Assembly (NCBI GenBank): GCA_036270095.1
Contig: DATBDE010000049.1
Span: forward strand, 1-29,260
Length of the DNA: 29,260 nt
From: DATBDE01 sp036270095
Lineage (GTDB): Bacteria > Actinomycetota > Thermoleophilia > Solirubrobacterales > Solirubrobacteraceae
Direction of reading: 5' to 3'
How positions within the stretch are numbered: position 1 is the stretch's first letter; each line of letters begins with the position of its first letter. The position numbers and the translations under genes are program-made. Below the pieces are notes generated by a model, which had not been told where the DNA came from, made no database searches, and was given only the letters and a program-made list of their open reading frames with translations. Below, piece by piece: positions 7,109 through 17,627 of this stretch.

Positions 7109-7501
7109 ATGCAGCGCACCATGCTCAAGTCCAAGATCCACCGGGCCACGGTGACCGAGTGCGACCTGCACTACGTCGGCTCGATCACCATCGACCCGGA
7201 CCTGCTCGAGGCCGCGGACGTCCGCGACTACGAGCAGGTGCACGTGGTGGACGTCGACAACGGCGCCCGCTTCGAGACCTACACGATCCCCGGGACGCGG
7301 GGGTCGGGCGAGGTCGTGATCAACGGCGCCGCCGCACGGCTCGTCCACCGCGGCGACACCCTGATCGTCATCTCCTACGCGTCCTACGACGAGAGCGAGC
7401 TTGACCGCTACCAGCCGCGCGTCGTCCACGTCGACCGCGGCAACCGCATCCTCGACGTCGATGCCGAGGTAGGAACGCTCCTGACTCCGGAGGCAGCTTG
7501 A
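7109..7501 (+). CDS. panD: Aspartate 1-decarboxylase (pyruvoyl-dependent)
   Basis: A 130-residue proenzyme making beta-alanine from L-aspartate for PanC. The self-cleavage site is between Gly24 and Ser25 in HYVGSITIDPDLL; Ser25 becomes the pyruvoyl group. Lys9 (LKSKIHRATVT), INGAAARLVHRGD and VISYASY are the other conserved stretches. AGGAGG at 7092-7097 lies ahead of the ATG at a good distance. Its stop codon overlaps the panB start (TGATG). Producing beta-alanine beside its user PanC gives a complete local supply for the final step. Confidence 0.98.
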   Translation: MQRTMLKSKIHRATVTECDLHYVGSITIDPDLLEAADVRDYEQVHVVDVDNGARFETYTIPGTRGSGEVVINGAAARLVHRGDTLIVISYASYDESELDRYQPRVVHVDRGNRILDVDAEVGTLLTPEAA

Positions 7502-8424
7502 TGTCCACCGCACCCAAGACGCCCGACACCCCCACCGACGAGCGCCTGCCGGTCACGCTTCCGGCCCTGGCCGACAAGCGCGAGCGCGGCGAGCCCATCG
7601 TCATGGTCACCGCCTACGACTTCCCCTCGGCCCAAGTGGCCGAGGCCGCCGGCGTTGACATGGTGCTGGTCGGCGACTCGGGCGCCATGACCGTGCTCGG
7701 CTATGACTCCACCGTCCCCGTGTCGGTGGACGAGATGGTCGTGCTGGCGCGCGCCGTGCGCCGCGGGCTGAAGACGCCGTTCCTGGTTGCCGACCTGCCC
7801 TTTGGCTCCTACGAGGCCTCCGATGCGCAGGCGATCGCCACCGCTCAGCGCTTCGTCAAGGAGGCGGGCGTCGACGCGATCAAGCTCGAACGCGGCGGCG
7901 TGGCCGTGCAGCGCGCCCGCGCCATCGTCGACGCCGGGATCCCGGTCCAGGGCCACGTCGGCCTCACGCCCCAGACGGCGACCGCGCTGGGCGGCTACCG
8001 CGCCCAGGGCCGCACGGCGCAGCGCGCCCTCGACGTGACCCGCGACGCCCTCGACCTGCAGGACGCCGGCTGCTTCTCGATCGTGTTCGAGGCCATCCCT
8101 GCAGCGGTCGCCGACACGATCATGGAGCGCATGGAGGTCCCGGTCATCGGCATCGGCGCCGGCGCCTCCACCGACGGCCAGGTGCTCGTGTTCCATGACC
8201 TGCTGGGCATCTACGACGGCCATAGCCCGCGCTTCGCCAAGCGCTTCGCGTCGGTCAAGGACGAGATGGTCGCGGGCGTGCGCGCCTACGCCGAAGAGGT
8301 GCGTGCGGGGACGTTCCCGGCCGCCGAGCACACGTACTCGATCGACCCCGACGAGCTCGAGCGCTACCGGGCCACGCTGGTCCCGCCGGCGGGCATCGCC
8401 TGGGGGCCGGGCGAAGAGATGTAG
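7501..8424 (+). CDS. panB: 3-methyl-2-oxobutanoate hydroxymethyltransferase
   Basis: A 307-residue enzyme forming ketopantoate from 2-oxoisovalerate and methylene-tetrahydrofolate. VTAYDFPSAQVAEAAGVDMVLVGDS includes the metal-binding Asp of PanB; FLVADLPFGSY, AIKLERG, VQGHVGLTPQ and VFEAIPAAVAD follow in family order. There is a 20-residue polar N-terminal extension before the conserved barrel. ATG 7501 overlaps the panD stop and is preceded by GGAGGC. It closes the operon; the next gene has its own likely promoter. Only ketopantoate reduction lacks a recognised classical enzyme here, a gap the DUF2520 protein may fill. Confidence 0.98.
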   Translation: MSTAPKTPDTPTDERLPVTLPALADKRERGEPIVMVTAYDFPSAQVAEAAGVDMVLVGDSGAMTVLGYDSTVPVSVDEMVVLARAVRRGLKTPFLVADLPFGSYEASDAQAIATAQRFVKEAGVDAIKLERGGVAVQRARAIVDAGIPVQGHVGLTPQTATALGGYRAQGRTAQRALDVTRDALDLQDAGCFSIVFEAIPAAVADTIMERMEVPVIGIGAGASTDGQVLVFHDLLGIYDGHSPRFAKRFASVKDEMVAGVRAYAEEVRAGTFPAAEHTYSIDPDELERYRATLVPPAGIAWGPGEEM

Positions 8425-8453
8425 CCCCCACGGGCTTTAACATCGTTTTCACC

Positions 8454-8459
8454 TAGACT
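8454..8459 (+). promoter_or_regulatory. Candidate -10 element (TAGACT) for the phosphate module
   Basis: TAGACT is followed by 8 nt and the GTG at 8468; no ribosome binding site is present and the 43-bp gap after panB is locally AT-richer. This suggests a leaderless transcript independent of the pantothenate operon. Confidence 0.5.
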
Positions 8460-8467
8460 CGCCCGGC

Positions 8468-9094
8468 GTGGCGCGTCTGTCGCAGGTCTTCGTCCCCAAG
8501 GACCGTGAGTTCTTCGACCTCTTCGAGGAGGCGGGATGCAACATCCTGCGCGCGGCCGACCTGCTCGACCAGATGCTGGCCACCTTCCCGGACCGTGCCG
8601 AGCTGGCGAAGGACATCCTCGTCTGCGAGCAGGAGGGCGACCGGATCACCCACGACATCATCCAGCACCTCAACCAGACCTTCGTCACCCCGATCGACCG
8701 GGAGGACATCTACGCGCTGGCCTCGGCGCTGGACGACATCGTGGACTACACCGAGGAGGTCGCGGACTACCTCGGGCTCTACAACATCGAGGCGCCGATG
8801 CTGCAGGCTCAGCGACTGGCCCACATCCTGCTGCAGTCCTGCCGGCAGATCGCCGAGGCGATGCCTCGCATGCGGACGTTCAAGCCGCTCTCGCACTACA
8901 CGGTGGAGATCAACCGGCTCGAGAACGACGGCGACCGGGTCACGCGCGAGGCCATGGCCGCCCTGTTCAACAACGGCATCGACCCCATGGTCGTGATCCG
9001 CTGGAAGGACATCTACGAGCGGCTCGAGGCGGCCATCGACTCGACCGAGCGCGCCGCCAACATCCTCGAGAGCATCGTCATCAAGAACCGCTGA
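8468..9094 (+). CDS. DUF47 / PhoU-like regulator of Pit phosphate transport
   Basis: A 208-residue all-helical protein. FDLFEEAGCNILRAADLLDQML, CEQEGDRITHDIIQHLNQTFVTPIDREDIYALASALDDIVDYTEEV and INRLENDGDRVTREAMAALF match DUF47 proteins, which share the PhoU fold with repeated E/D-x3-D metal-binding helices. These proteins are usually encoded next to PiT transporters and are thought to control phosphate uptake. Here the PiT gene starts 6 bp after the stop, so they are co-transcribed. The GTG start at 8468 lacks a ribosome binding site, consistent with a leaderless mRNA. Length is normal for the family. Confidence 0.93.
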   Translation: MARLSQVFVPKDREFFDLFEEAGCNILRAADLLDQMLATFPDRAELAKDILVCEQEGDRITHDIIQHLNQTFVTPIDREDIYALASALDDIVDYTEEVADYLGLYNIEAPMLQAQRLAHILLQSCRQIAEAMPRMRTFKPLSHYTVEINRLENDGDRVTREAMAALFNNGIDPMVVIRWKDIYERLEAAIDSTERAANILESIVIKNR

Positions 9095-9100
9095 CCCGCG

Positions 9101-10204
9101 GTGGGCTCGGACCTCATCCTCGTCATCGTCGTCGGCACGGCCCTGGCCTTCGACTTCACCAACGGATTCCACGACACCGCCAACGTCGTGGCCACATCGG
9201 TCTCGACCCGGGCCCTGTCGCCCCGCACCGCGGTCGCCTATGCGTCGATCCTGAACTTCGTGGGCGCGTTCATCTCGCTGGCGGTAGCGGCGACGATCGC
9301 CAGCGACTTCGTCGACCAGGGGGCGATCGACGAGACGGTCGTCTTCGCGGGGCTGATCGGCGCGATCATCTGGAATCTGCTGACCTGGTACTTCGGGCTG
9401 CCCTCGTCGTCCTCGCATGCGCTCATCGGCGGGGTGGTTGGGGCGACGCTCGTCGCTGCCGGGACGGGGGCGGTCAACGGGACCGGCCTGGTCGACAAGC
9501 TCATCGTGCCCGCGCTCGTGGCGCCGGTGCTGGCGTTCGCCGTGGCCGCGATGGCGATCGTGGCCGCCTACCGCATCGTCGGGCGGCTGCGGCCGGGGCC
9601 GGTCTCGCGCGGGTTCCGACTCGGGCAGGTCGTCTCGGGCGGCCTGCTGGCGCTCTCGCACGGCACCAACGACGCGCAGAAGACCATGGGCGTCATCGCG
9701 CTCGCCCTGGTCGCCCACGGCGACCTGGCCCAGGGCAGGGACCCACCGACGTGGGTCATCGTCAGCGCCGCCAGCGCGATCTCCCTGGGCACGTACACGG
9801 GGGGCTGGCGCATCATCCGCACCATGGGCAGCCGCATCATCAAGATGGACCCGGCGCAGGGCTTCGCGGCCCAGAGCGCCGGCGCCGCGGCGATCCTCGC
9901 CGCCTCGCACTTCGGTTATCCGCTCTCCACCACGCACACGATCTCGGGCGCGGTCATGGGCGCGGGCGCGGCCAAGCGGCTGTCGGCGGTGCGTTGGGGA
10001 GTCGCCGGCAACATCGTCGCTGCCTGGGTGCTGACCCTGCCGGCGTCCGCGGCGATCGGGGCGGCGGTCTACGGCGTCACCCAGTTGTTCGGCTCCGGTG
10101 TCACCGGGCCTCTGGTGGTCACCGCGGCGCTGCTCGTGACCGTGGGCATCGCGCTGGCGCGCCGGCTGTCGCAGGGACGGGCGATCACGGCGGCGGAGGG
10201 ATGA
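9101..10204 (+). CDS. Low-affinity inorganic phosphate transporter, PiT family
   Basis: A 367-residue membrane protein from GTG 9101. The duplicated PiT signature is clear: FDFTNGFHDTANVVATSVSTRALSP-like at residues 15-40 and LALSHGTNDAQKTMGVIAL at about residue 186-204, each within a hydrophobic half of the protein. It probably has 9-10 membrane helices and moves metal-phosphate with protons or sodium. It sits between its presumed regulator (DUF47) and a small membrane protein whose start codon overlaps its stop (ATGA). Length fits short bacterial PitA/PiT proteins without a large cytoplasmic loop. Confidence 0.95.
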   Translation: MGSDLILVIVVGTALAFDFTNGFHDTANVVATSVSTRALSPRTAVAYASILNFVGAFISLAVAATIASDFVDQGAIDETVVFAGLIGAIIWNLLTWYFGLPSSSSHALIGGVVGATLVAAGTGAVNGTGLVDKLIVPALVAPVLAFAVAAMAIVAAYRIVGRLRPGPVSRGFRLGQVVSGGLLALSHGTNDAQKTMGVIALALVAHGDLAQGRDPPTWVIVSAASAISLGTYTGGWRIIRTMGSRIIKMDPAQGFAAQSAGAAAILAASHFGYPLSTTHTISGAVMGAGAAKRLSAVRWGVAGNIVAAWVLTLPASAAIGAAVYGVTQLFGSGVTGPLVVTAALLVTVGIALARRLSQGRAITAAEG

Positions 10205-10434
10205 TCGAGGTCGCGCTCGCCCCGCTGGTCGCCGCCATGCTCGGCGCACTGGCGGGGGCGATCAGCGGCACCATCGCCTTTTCGCTCGTCATCTACGGCA
10301 TCGCCCGCGTGGGCGACATGCGCCGGATGGGGCGCACGGGCGCCGCGACCGCCTACGGAGCGCTCGGCGTGGTCGCCGGGCTGGCGGCCGTGGGGATCGT
10401 CGCGCTCGGCCTCGTGGTGGTGACGTCGAAGTAG
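10201..10434 (+). CDS. Small two-helix membrane protein downstream of PiT transporter
   Basis: A 77-residue protein whose ATG overlaps the PiT stop codon. It has two hydrophobic segments (about residues 5-33 and 50-74) joined by a short basic loop, GDMRRMGRTG, so both ends are predicted outside if the positive-inside rule holds. I do not recognise the family. The ATGA coupling implies co-expression with the phosphate transporter, perhaps as an accessory subunit. It ends 3 bp before the convergent stop of the substrate-binding protein gene. Confidence 0.7.
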   Translation: MIEVALAPLVAAMLGALAGAISGTIAFSLVIYGIARVGDMRRMGRTGAATAYGALGVVAGLAAVGIVALGLVVVTSK

Positions 10435-10437
10435 GGC

Positions 10438-11520
10438 TCAGCCCCCGCCGCCGTCGGTCGAGGTCGACGCCGGCGTCTGCTCGGGCAGCGGCTCGATCTC
10501 GGTCTGCGGCGCGGGCGGGAGGATCTGCGCCTGCGCCGTCGTGGCGTTGGGGGGCGCGCCGCGCAGCGTCGTGCGCACGCCCTGGCTGAGCGTGTGCAGG
10601 AACGGGTCGGCCTGCTCGTCCTTGTCGCGCACGACCTGCAGGAGCGTCTGCGTGGCCGTCCGGCCGACGTCGGCCGCCGACCAGTACAGCGTGGCGCGCA
10701 GGTAGGGCGTGCCCAGCCAGCGCGGCGTGGTCGGGGTGGCGCCCGCGGTGACGTGGAGGACGTTGCGGCGGCCGGTCTGCTGCAGGAAGGCGGCGATGGC
10801 GTCGCCCATCACGGCGCCGTAGTCGACCACGATGCTCGCCCGCGGGTTGGCGGCCAAGGCCGCGCGGACCACGGCCAGCGCGCCCTGCGCGGTCAGGTTG
10901 CCCGGCCCGCGCGCCACCACGCGCAGGCTCGGGTGGCCGGCCAGGGCGGCGTCCAGGCCACGGTCCATCGGCTCGCTGGCGCCCTGGCCCAGGAGGCCCT
11001 CGACGACGATGACCTGGCCGCCCTGAGGCGCGGCGCCGATGAGGTAGCGGCCGATCGCGGTGCCGCCCGCCTCGCCGCCGTAGCCCACGGCGGCGGCGAA
11101 GTACTTGTCGGCGTTGCCGTTCGGACCGGGGTAGAGGGCGTCGACGACGGCCTGCGCGGCGGACTGGCCCATCTGGGCGCCGCGGGTCGAGGTCTCGACC
11201 GACACCGGCAGCACGACCACGCCCGTGGCCTTGCGGTTGATGAAGCTCTGGAGGTTGGCCGCCTCCTTGTTCGCCGACAGGTCGGCGCGGCGGGCCAGGA
11301 GCGCGTAGCCGGAGCCCTTCAGGGCGGCGGCCACGCCCGAGGCCACAGCACGCGTGTAGGGGTCGTCGGCGTACAGCGACAGGCCGATGAGCTTGCGCTT
11401 GCCCGAGCGGTCGACGCCGGGCGAGATGATCGGCACGTGGCAGCCCGAGAGGGCCGCCGCCATGGCGGCGCCGGCGCCCGCTGCAAGCAGGCCGCGACGG
11501 GTGATCGCGGGCTCGGACAC
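10438..11520 (-). CDS. Tat-exported lipoprotein, sugar-type periplasmic binding protein (PBP1/RbsB-like)
   Basis: A 360-residue protein from GTG 11520. The N-terminus has a twin-arginine region (TRRGLLAAGAG) followed by a hydrophobic stretch and lipobox ALSGC, with Cys27 the probable lipidated residue. The mature part resembles type 1 sugar-binding proteins: KLIGLSLYADDPYTRAVASGVAAALKG, INRKATGVVVLPVS, GTAIGRYLIGAAP and MGDAIAAFLQQTGRRNV. The C-terminal tail is Pro/Thr/Ser/Gly-rich. No ABC permease or ATPase gene is nearby, so it is either an orphan receptor or serves a distant transporter. The gene follows the acyltransferase with an 11-bp gap, but TAGGGT 8 nt before the start suggests its own promoter. 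Confidence 0.8.
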   Translation of the reverse strand: MSEPAITRRGLLAAGAGAAMAAALSGCHVPIISPGVDRSGKRKLIGLSLYADDPYTRAVASGVAAALKGSGYALLARRADLSANKEAANLQSFINRKATGVVVLPVSVETSTRGAQMGQSAAQAVVDALYPGPNGNADKYFAAAVGYGGEAGGTAIGRYLIGAAPQGGQVIVVEGLLGQGASEPMDRGLDAALAGHPSLRVVARGPGNLTAQGALAVVRAALAANPRASIVVDYGAVMGDAIAAFLQQTGRRNVLHVTAGATPTTPRWLGTPYLRATLYWSAADVGRTATQTLLQVVRDKDEQADPFLHTLSQGVRTTLRGAPPNATTAQAQILPPAPQTEIEPLPEQTPASTSTDGGGG

Positions 11521-11528
11521 GGCGGCTG

Positions 11529-11534
11529 ACCCTA
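11529..11534 (-). promoter_or_regulatory. Candidate -10 element (TAGGGT) for the binding-protein gene
   Basis: On the minus strand TAGGGT is followed by 8 nt and the GTG at 11520. It overlaps the stop codon of the acyltransferase gene; no ribosome binding site is visible. Confidence 0.35.
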
Positions 11535-12149
11535 GCGGGCGGCCGGCTCCGCGCCCCCGGGCAGAAACTCGATGTCCTTCAGCACTCGGGCGGGAGATCC
11601 GACCGCGATCACGCCCGCCGGTAGGTCGCGCGTGACGACGGAGTTGGCCCCCACCACGCAGCGGTTGCCCACGGTCACGCCGCTGGTGATCACGCAGTTG
11701 GCGCCGAACCAGCAGTTCGAGCCGATGCGGACGGGCCCCTTGGAGTGGAACCCCTGCCAGGTGACGGGCACGTCGGGGTCGTCGTAGCGATGGTCGGCGT
11801 CGCCCACGAAGCACCCGTTGGCGAACATCACGTGGTCGCCGACCGTCACCTCGTCGGTGGCGGCGATCATCGTGCCGATGTTCAGGAACGAGCCCGAGCC
11901 GATGCGCACGCGGGCGCCGTCGGAGATGGTGATCCAGCACGAGGGCTCGAGCAGGGTGTGCTCCCCGATGTCCAGGCGGCCGTCGTCGAGCGCCTCGAGC
12001 ACGTTGCCCTGGATCGGGTAGCGCACGAACCAGCCGCCGCGCAGGGCGTGCCAGTGGATGCGGGCGCGGCGCCAAGGCAGGGCGTTGCGCTCGTACCAGC
12101 GCCACTTCTGCCACCACAGCCGGGCCCGCGCGGGGAGGTGGTCGCTCAC
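11532..12149 (-). CDS. Hexapeptide-repeat acyltransferase (left-handed beta-helix)
   Basis: A 205-residue protein from GTG 12149. After a basic, Trp-rich N-terminus (WWQKWRWYERNALPWRRARIHW) comes a series of imperfect hexapeptide turns: LDIGEHTLLEPSCWITISDGARVRIGSGSFL, VTVGDHVMFANGCFVGDADHRY and VRIGSNCWFGANCVITSGVTVGNRCVVGANSVVTRDLPAGVIAVGSPARVLKD. This is the trimeric left-handed beta-helix of the NodL/maltose O-acetyltransferase/WcaF type, which acetylates sugars, often in polysaccharides. DHRYDDPDVP carries the likely catalytic His region. TAACCT 6 nt before the start suggests a leaderless transcript. Acceptor unknown. Confidence 0.9.
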   Translation of the reverse strand: MSDHLPARARLWWQKWRWYERNALPWRRARIHWHALRGGWFVRYPIQGNVLEALDDGRLDIGEHTLLEPSCWITISDGARVRIGSGSFLNIGTMIAATDEVTVGDHVMFANGCFVGDADHRYDDPDVPVTWQGFHSKGPVRIGSNCWFGANCVITSGVTVGNRCVVGANSVVTRDLPAGVIAVGSPARVLKDIEFLPGGAEPAAR

Positions 12150-12155
12150 GTGCGC

Positions 12156-12161
12156 AGGTTA
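12156..12161 (-). promoter_or_regulatory. Candidate -10 element (TAACCT) for the acyltransferase gene
   Basis: On the minus strand TAACCT is followed by 6 nt and the GTG at 12149, matching the leaderless layout. It lies in the 36-bp gap downstream of uvrA. Confidence 0.45.
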
Positions 12162-12185
12162 GGGCGCGGCCGGTGGGCCACGGCG

Positions 12186-15059
<2,874 letters not shown>

Positions 15060-15074
15060 AAGTCGACTGTTCCC

Positions 15075-15080
15075 AGTCTA
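15075..15080 (-). promoter_or_regulatory. Candidate -10 element (TAGACT) of the uvrA promoter
   Basis: On the minus strand TAGACT lies 15 nt before the uvrA ATG, placing the transcription start about 7-9 nt before the ATG. The SOS box begins 6 bp further upstream and so covers the spacer/-35 region, an effective position for repression. Confidence 0.55.
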
Positions 15081-15086
15081 GGGATG

Positions 15087-15100
15087 CGAACAGACGTTCG
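15087..15100. promoter_or_regulatory. SOS box (LexA operator) of uvrA
   Basis: CGAACAGACGTTCG is a perfect palindrome in its arms (CGAAC-N4-GTTCG) and fits the Gram-positive LexA consensus CGAACRNRYGTTCG at every position. It lies 27 bp before the uvrA start and directly upstream of the -10. No comparable site was seen in front of uvrB, mutY or the uracil-DNA glycosylase gene. Confidence 0.88.
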
Positions 15101-15154
15101 GGCGCAATTTGCGGCTGATACCGACTCGATACTGACGCGCGGCGGCTGGAGGGG

Positions 15155-17057
15155 CACGTGTCCAAGGCGGGGGACGACATGAACTCGTGCTCCTCCCCCG
15201 CCCCGTCCGACGCCTGCCTGACCGTCTAGCACGTCGCCGGCGCGGTGGCCAACGACGGCGACACCGTCCACATCGGCCCCGGGATCTACGCCGAGGCGGT
15301 CTCAGCGGCCGGCAAGCAGCTCACGTTCCTGGGCGCGGGGCAGGGGACGCCGGACAGCTTCAACTCGTCCACCGACACGCTCATCCGCCCCACCAGCAAC
15401 GACGTCGCGCTGCGGATGATGAGCGACGGCACGGTGCGCTCGCTACGCGTCGAGGGCGGCTCATCGCCGCCCGCGGTGGACAACGCGCCGGGGATGCTGC
15501 TGTCGGCCTTGGGCGCCGGGGGGCCGATCCCGTACTCGGTGTCCGACGTGGTCGCAACCGGGGGCATAAAGGGCGGGCTCTCGGCGGACGGGATCGTGGT
15601 CAACGACGGCGAGACCGGGCGCTTCGTGCGAACGTCGATCGCCGACACGGCCGCTCGGTACCTGGGCGCCGCCGGGATCAACGTGTTCGGGGCCAACGTC
15701 TCCGCGGCGATCACGCGCACCACGCTGATCCCGCTCGCGACCCAGAAGCAGGTCGCGCTCCTGCTGGGCGGCGGGGCCAGCGCGACGATGGCCGAGAGCA
15801 CGGTGAGCGACAACTTCCCGACCACGGGGATGTCGGTGTCCGATCCCGGCTCCTCGCTGGGCCTCGTGCGCAGCACGGTGCGGGTGCAGGGCCTGCCGCT
15901 GCTCGTGGCCAACGATGCTGCCGGCACGACCCAGGCGATCGCGCTCGAGAGCGAGCTGGCCGATATCAACCCGGTCGGCGCGTTCCCCGAGGCGGTCCTG
16001 CTGCGGAACACCGCCGTGGCCGCGGGCGCGCACATCACGTTCGCGGCGCGCGGGTCGACGCTGGTGTCCCCGCGGCGCCCCGTCGGCAAACCAGACCCTC
16101 GGCGGCCTGCTGCTGGTCGGGCCGGGCGTCGCGGGCTCGACCGTCGACGCCACGCTCCAGAACAGCGTGGTCCGCGCGGAGCGCACGGACGGCGATCCGG
16201 CCCACTTCGACGTCGGAGCGGCGAACCTGGCCTCGGCGACGCTGGACCACTCGAGCTACACGGACGTCCTGACCCAGGCCGGCGGCGCGGTGACGCCGCC
16301 GGGCACCGCCGGAGGCGTGACCGGCAACCCCGGATTCGCGGCGGCCACGTCCGGCCGACTTCTCGCTGTCGGCGGGCTCGCCGCTGGTGGATCGTGGGGA
16401 TCCGGCGGTCGCCGGGCCCAACGAGCTCGACCTCGCCGGGGGGCGCCGCGGTCGGTCGACGGGGACGGCGATTGCGCGGCCGCGCCGGACATCGGGGCGT
16501 TCGAGCGGCCCGACGTGCACGCGTCGTGTGGGTCGGGCGGCAGTGGCGGCGGTGGGTCGAGCGGTGCCGGTGGTGGTGGCGGCTCCGCTGCGACTCCGAC
16601 CGCGGGCGGCCCGCTCGCCGACCTCGTCCCTGCCTCGCTGAGCGGCTTCGGCCTGGAGCGCAAGCGGTTCGCGGTGGCGCGCGGCCCGACCGCCGTGTCG
16701 GCGGCCCGCAGGCGCCGCCATCCACCGCGCGGCAGCGCGTTCAAGTACGCGATCAGCGAGCCGGCGACGGCGCAGATCGCGATCGACCGGGCGAGTGCCG
16801 GGCTCCGCTCCGGGCGCAGGTGCGCGAAGCCATCCCGCGCACTGCGCCGCCGCCACGCGAGGCGCTGCACGCGCTACACGCGCGCCGGCACGTTGGTCCG
16901 CGCGGCAGCCCAGGGAGCGAACCGCCACCCGTTCACCAGCCGCATCGGCCGTCGGGCGGTCAAGCCTGCCCGCTACCCGGCGACGATCCCGACCACGGAC
17001 ATCGCCGGGAACGTGTCGACGGCGAGCACGGCGTCGTTCCGGGTCGTGCGGCGGTAA
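15155..17057 (+). pseudogene. Degenerate secreted right-handed beta-helix surface protein gene
   Basis: Translation in pieces gives a recognisable protein: HVSKAGDDMNSCSSPAPSDA, then NDGDTVHIGPGIYAEAV (first beta-helix rungs), a parallel beta-helix body, APDIGAFE, a Gly/Ser linker (about 16530-16600), and a C-terminal domain with FKYAISEPATAQIAIDRA, CTRYTRAGTL and DIAGNVSTAS, seen in many actinobacterial surface proteins. It is broken by an amber codon at 15227-15229 (where a CAG-like codon would fit), and by frameshifts at about 16067-16083, at about 16353, and in a run of six G at 16438-16443. No signal peptide is present upstream; the 5' end abuts the uvrA promoter. Neighbours are intact, which argues for real decay over poor sequence, although all shifts are single-base changes in GC-rich runs. 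Confidence 0.8.
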
Positions 17058-17293
17058 GGGGGGGCCGGGCGGTCGGGCGCTCTGCGCCGGTGGCGGCGGT
17101 GGCCCGGCCACGCGAACTGCGGCGATTAGGGGGTGGGTTCAGGCGATCGTGGCGGTCTGCACCGGCGGCGGCGCTGGCCCCACCGCGTGAACTGCGGCGA
17201 TTGGGGGGTGGTTCGGACGGTCGTGGCGCTCCGCGCCAGCGGCGGCGGTGGCCCGACCGCGCGAACTGCGGCGACTAAGTGTGGTTCGGACGG
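17048..17293. repeat. About three tandem copies of a 74-75-bp GC-rich repeat
   Basis: The shared core GAACTGCGGCGA recurs at 17114, 17189 and 17263 (75- and 74-bp steps). Each unit also holds a GTCGTGGCGCTCTGCGCC-like start, a GGCGGCGGTGGCCC-like block and a GGGGGTGGTTCGGACGG-like end. A partial unit begins at the very 3' end of the pseudogene (from about 17048). Copies differ by scattered substitutions, so the array is not freshly made. It is not coding in any convincing frame. Confidence 0.8.
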
Positions 17294-17319
17294 CGCCGGC
17301 GAGCGGCCGGCGCGATCGG

Positions 17320-17366
17320 GGGTGTTCGACCTTCGGTGGAACTATTCCTCCCAAGGTCGAACACCC
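17320..17366. repeat. Long hairpin H1 of a three-hairpin cluster
   Basis: GGGTGTTCGACCTT (17320-17333) pairs perfectly with 17353-17366. Inside, after a C.C mismatch, GG pairs with CC, a T.T mismatch follows, and GGAA (17338-17341) pairs with TTCC (17345-17348) around a 3-nt CTA loop: 20 base pairs in 47 nt. There is no U tract on either strand. Confidence 0.85.
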
Positions 17367-17389
17367 GGCCCGAGGGGGCGGTTTCGACG

Positions 17390-17435
17390 GGTGTTCGACC
17401 TTTGGGTCCGTATATGACCCCTAACGTCGAACACC
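17390..17435. repeat. Long hairpin H2 of a three-hairpin cluster
   Basis: The outer stem GGTGTTCGAC (17390-17399) pairs with 17426-17435 and repeats that of H1. After C.C and T.T mismatches and a one-base bulge, the inner stem GGGTC (17404-17408) pairs with GACCC (17416-17420). The inner sequence differs from that of H1 but still pairs. Confidence 0.85.
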
Positions 17436-17449
17436 TCGGTCCTGCAGGG

Positions 17450-17494
17450 GGTGTTCGACCTTTGGTCTGGTATACGACCCTAAGGTCGAACACC
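17450..17494. repeat. Long hairpin H3 of a three-hairpin cluster
   Basis: GGTGTTCGACCTT (17450-17462) pairs perfectly with 17482-17494; after a T.T mismatch and a bulge, GGTC (17464-17467) pairs with GACC (17476-17479). It resembles H2 most closely, including TAT-containing loops. Confidence 0.85.
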
Positions 17495-17627
17495 TCGGCC
17501 GAATGGAGCCCCTCGCCCGGTCCACCCTCCTTCGTCGCCGCTGTTCCCGCGCCCGACGCCAAGCGGGCGTCGCGCGTCGAGCGCCCCCGCCCGCCGGCGC
17601 CCGCGCGGGGCGCCGCCCGCCCCCGCC

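Larger units (their letters stand above)
17058..17627. other. 570-bp gene-free interval between convergent genes
   Basis: The interval lies between the 3' ends of the beta-helix pseudogene (+) and divIVA (-). From left to right it holds the 74-75-bp tandem repeats, three related hairpins, and about 130 bp of GC-rich DNA (17495-17627) in which the only visible structure is a small stem GACGCC/GGCGTC (17555-17571) that could help end divIVA transcription. No credible ORF, promoter or RNA gene was recognised. Confidence 0.75.

Noticed and set aside
8453..10249. 598-codon open frame antisense to the DUF47-PiT genes
   Set aside because: Same GC-skew artefact; Arg/Gly/Asp-rich with no domain, while the opposite strand encodes two clear families.
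17320..17494. CRISPR-like array
   Set aside because: The repeated parts are inverted arms of hairpins, not direct repeats with unique spacers; only three units, gaps of 14-23 bp, and no cas genes.
17320..17494. LexA or integron attC sites in the hairpins
   Set aside because: GTTCG and CGAAC occur, but are about 25-30 bp apart rather than 4, and the integrase core sites of attC are not present.
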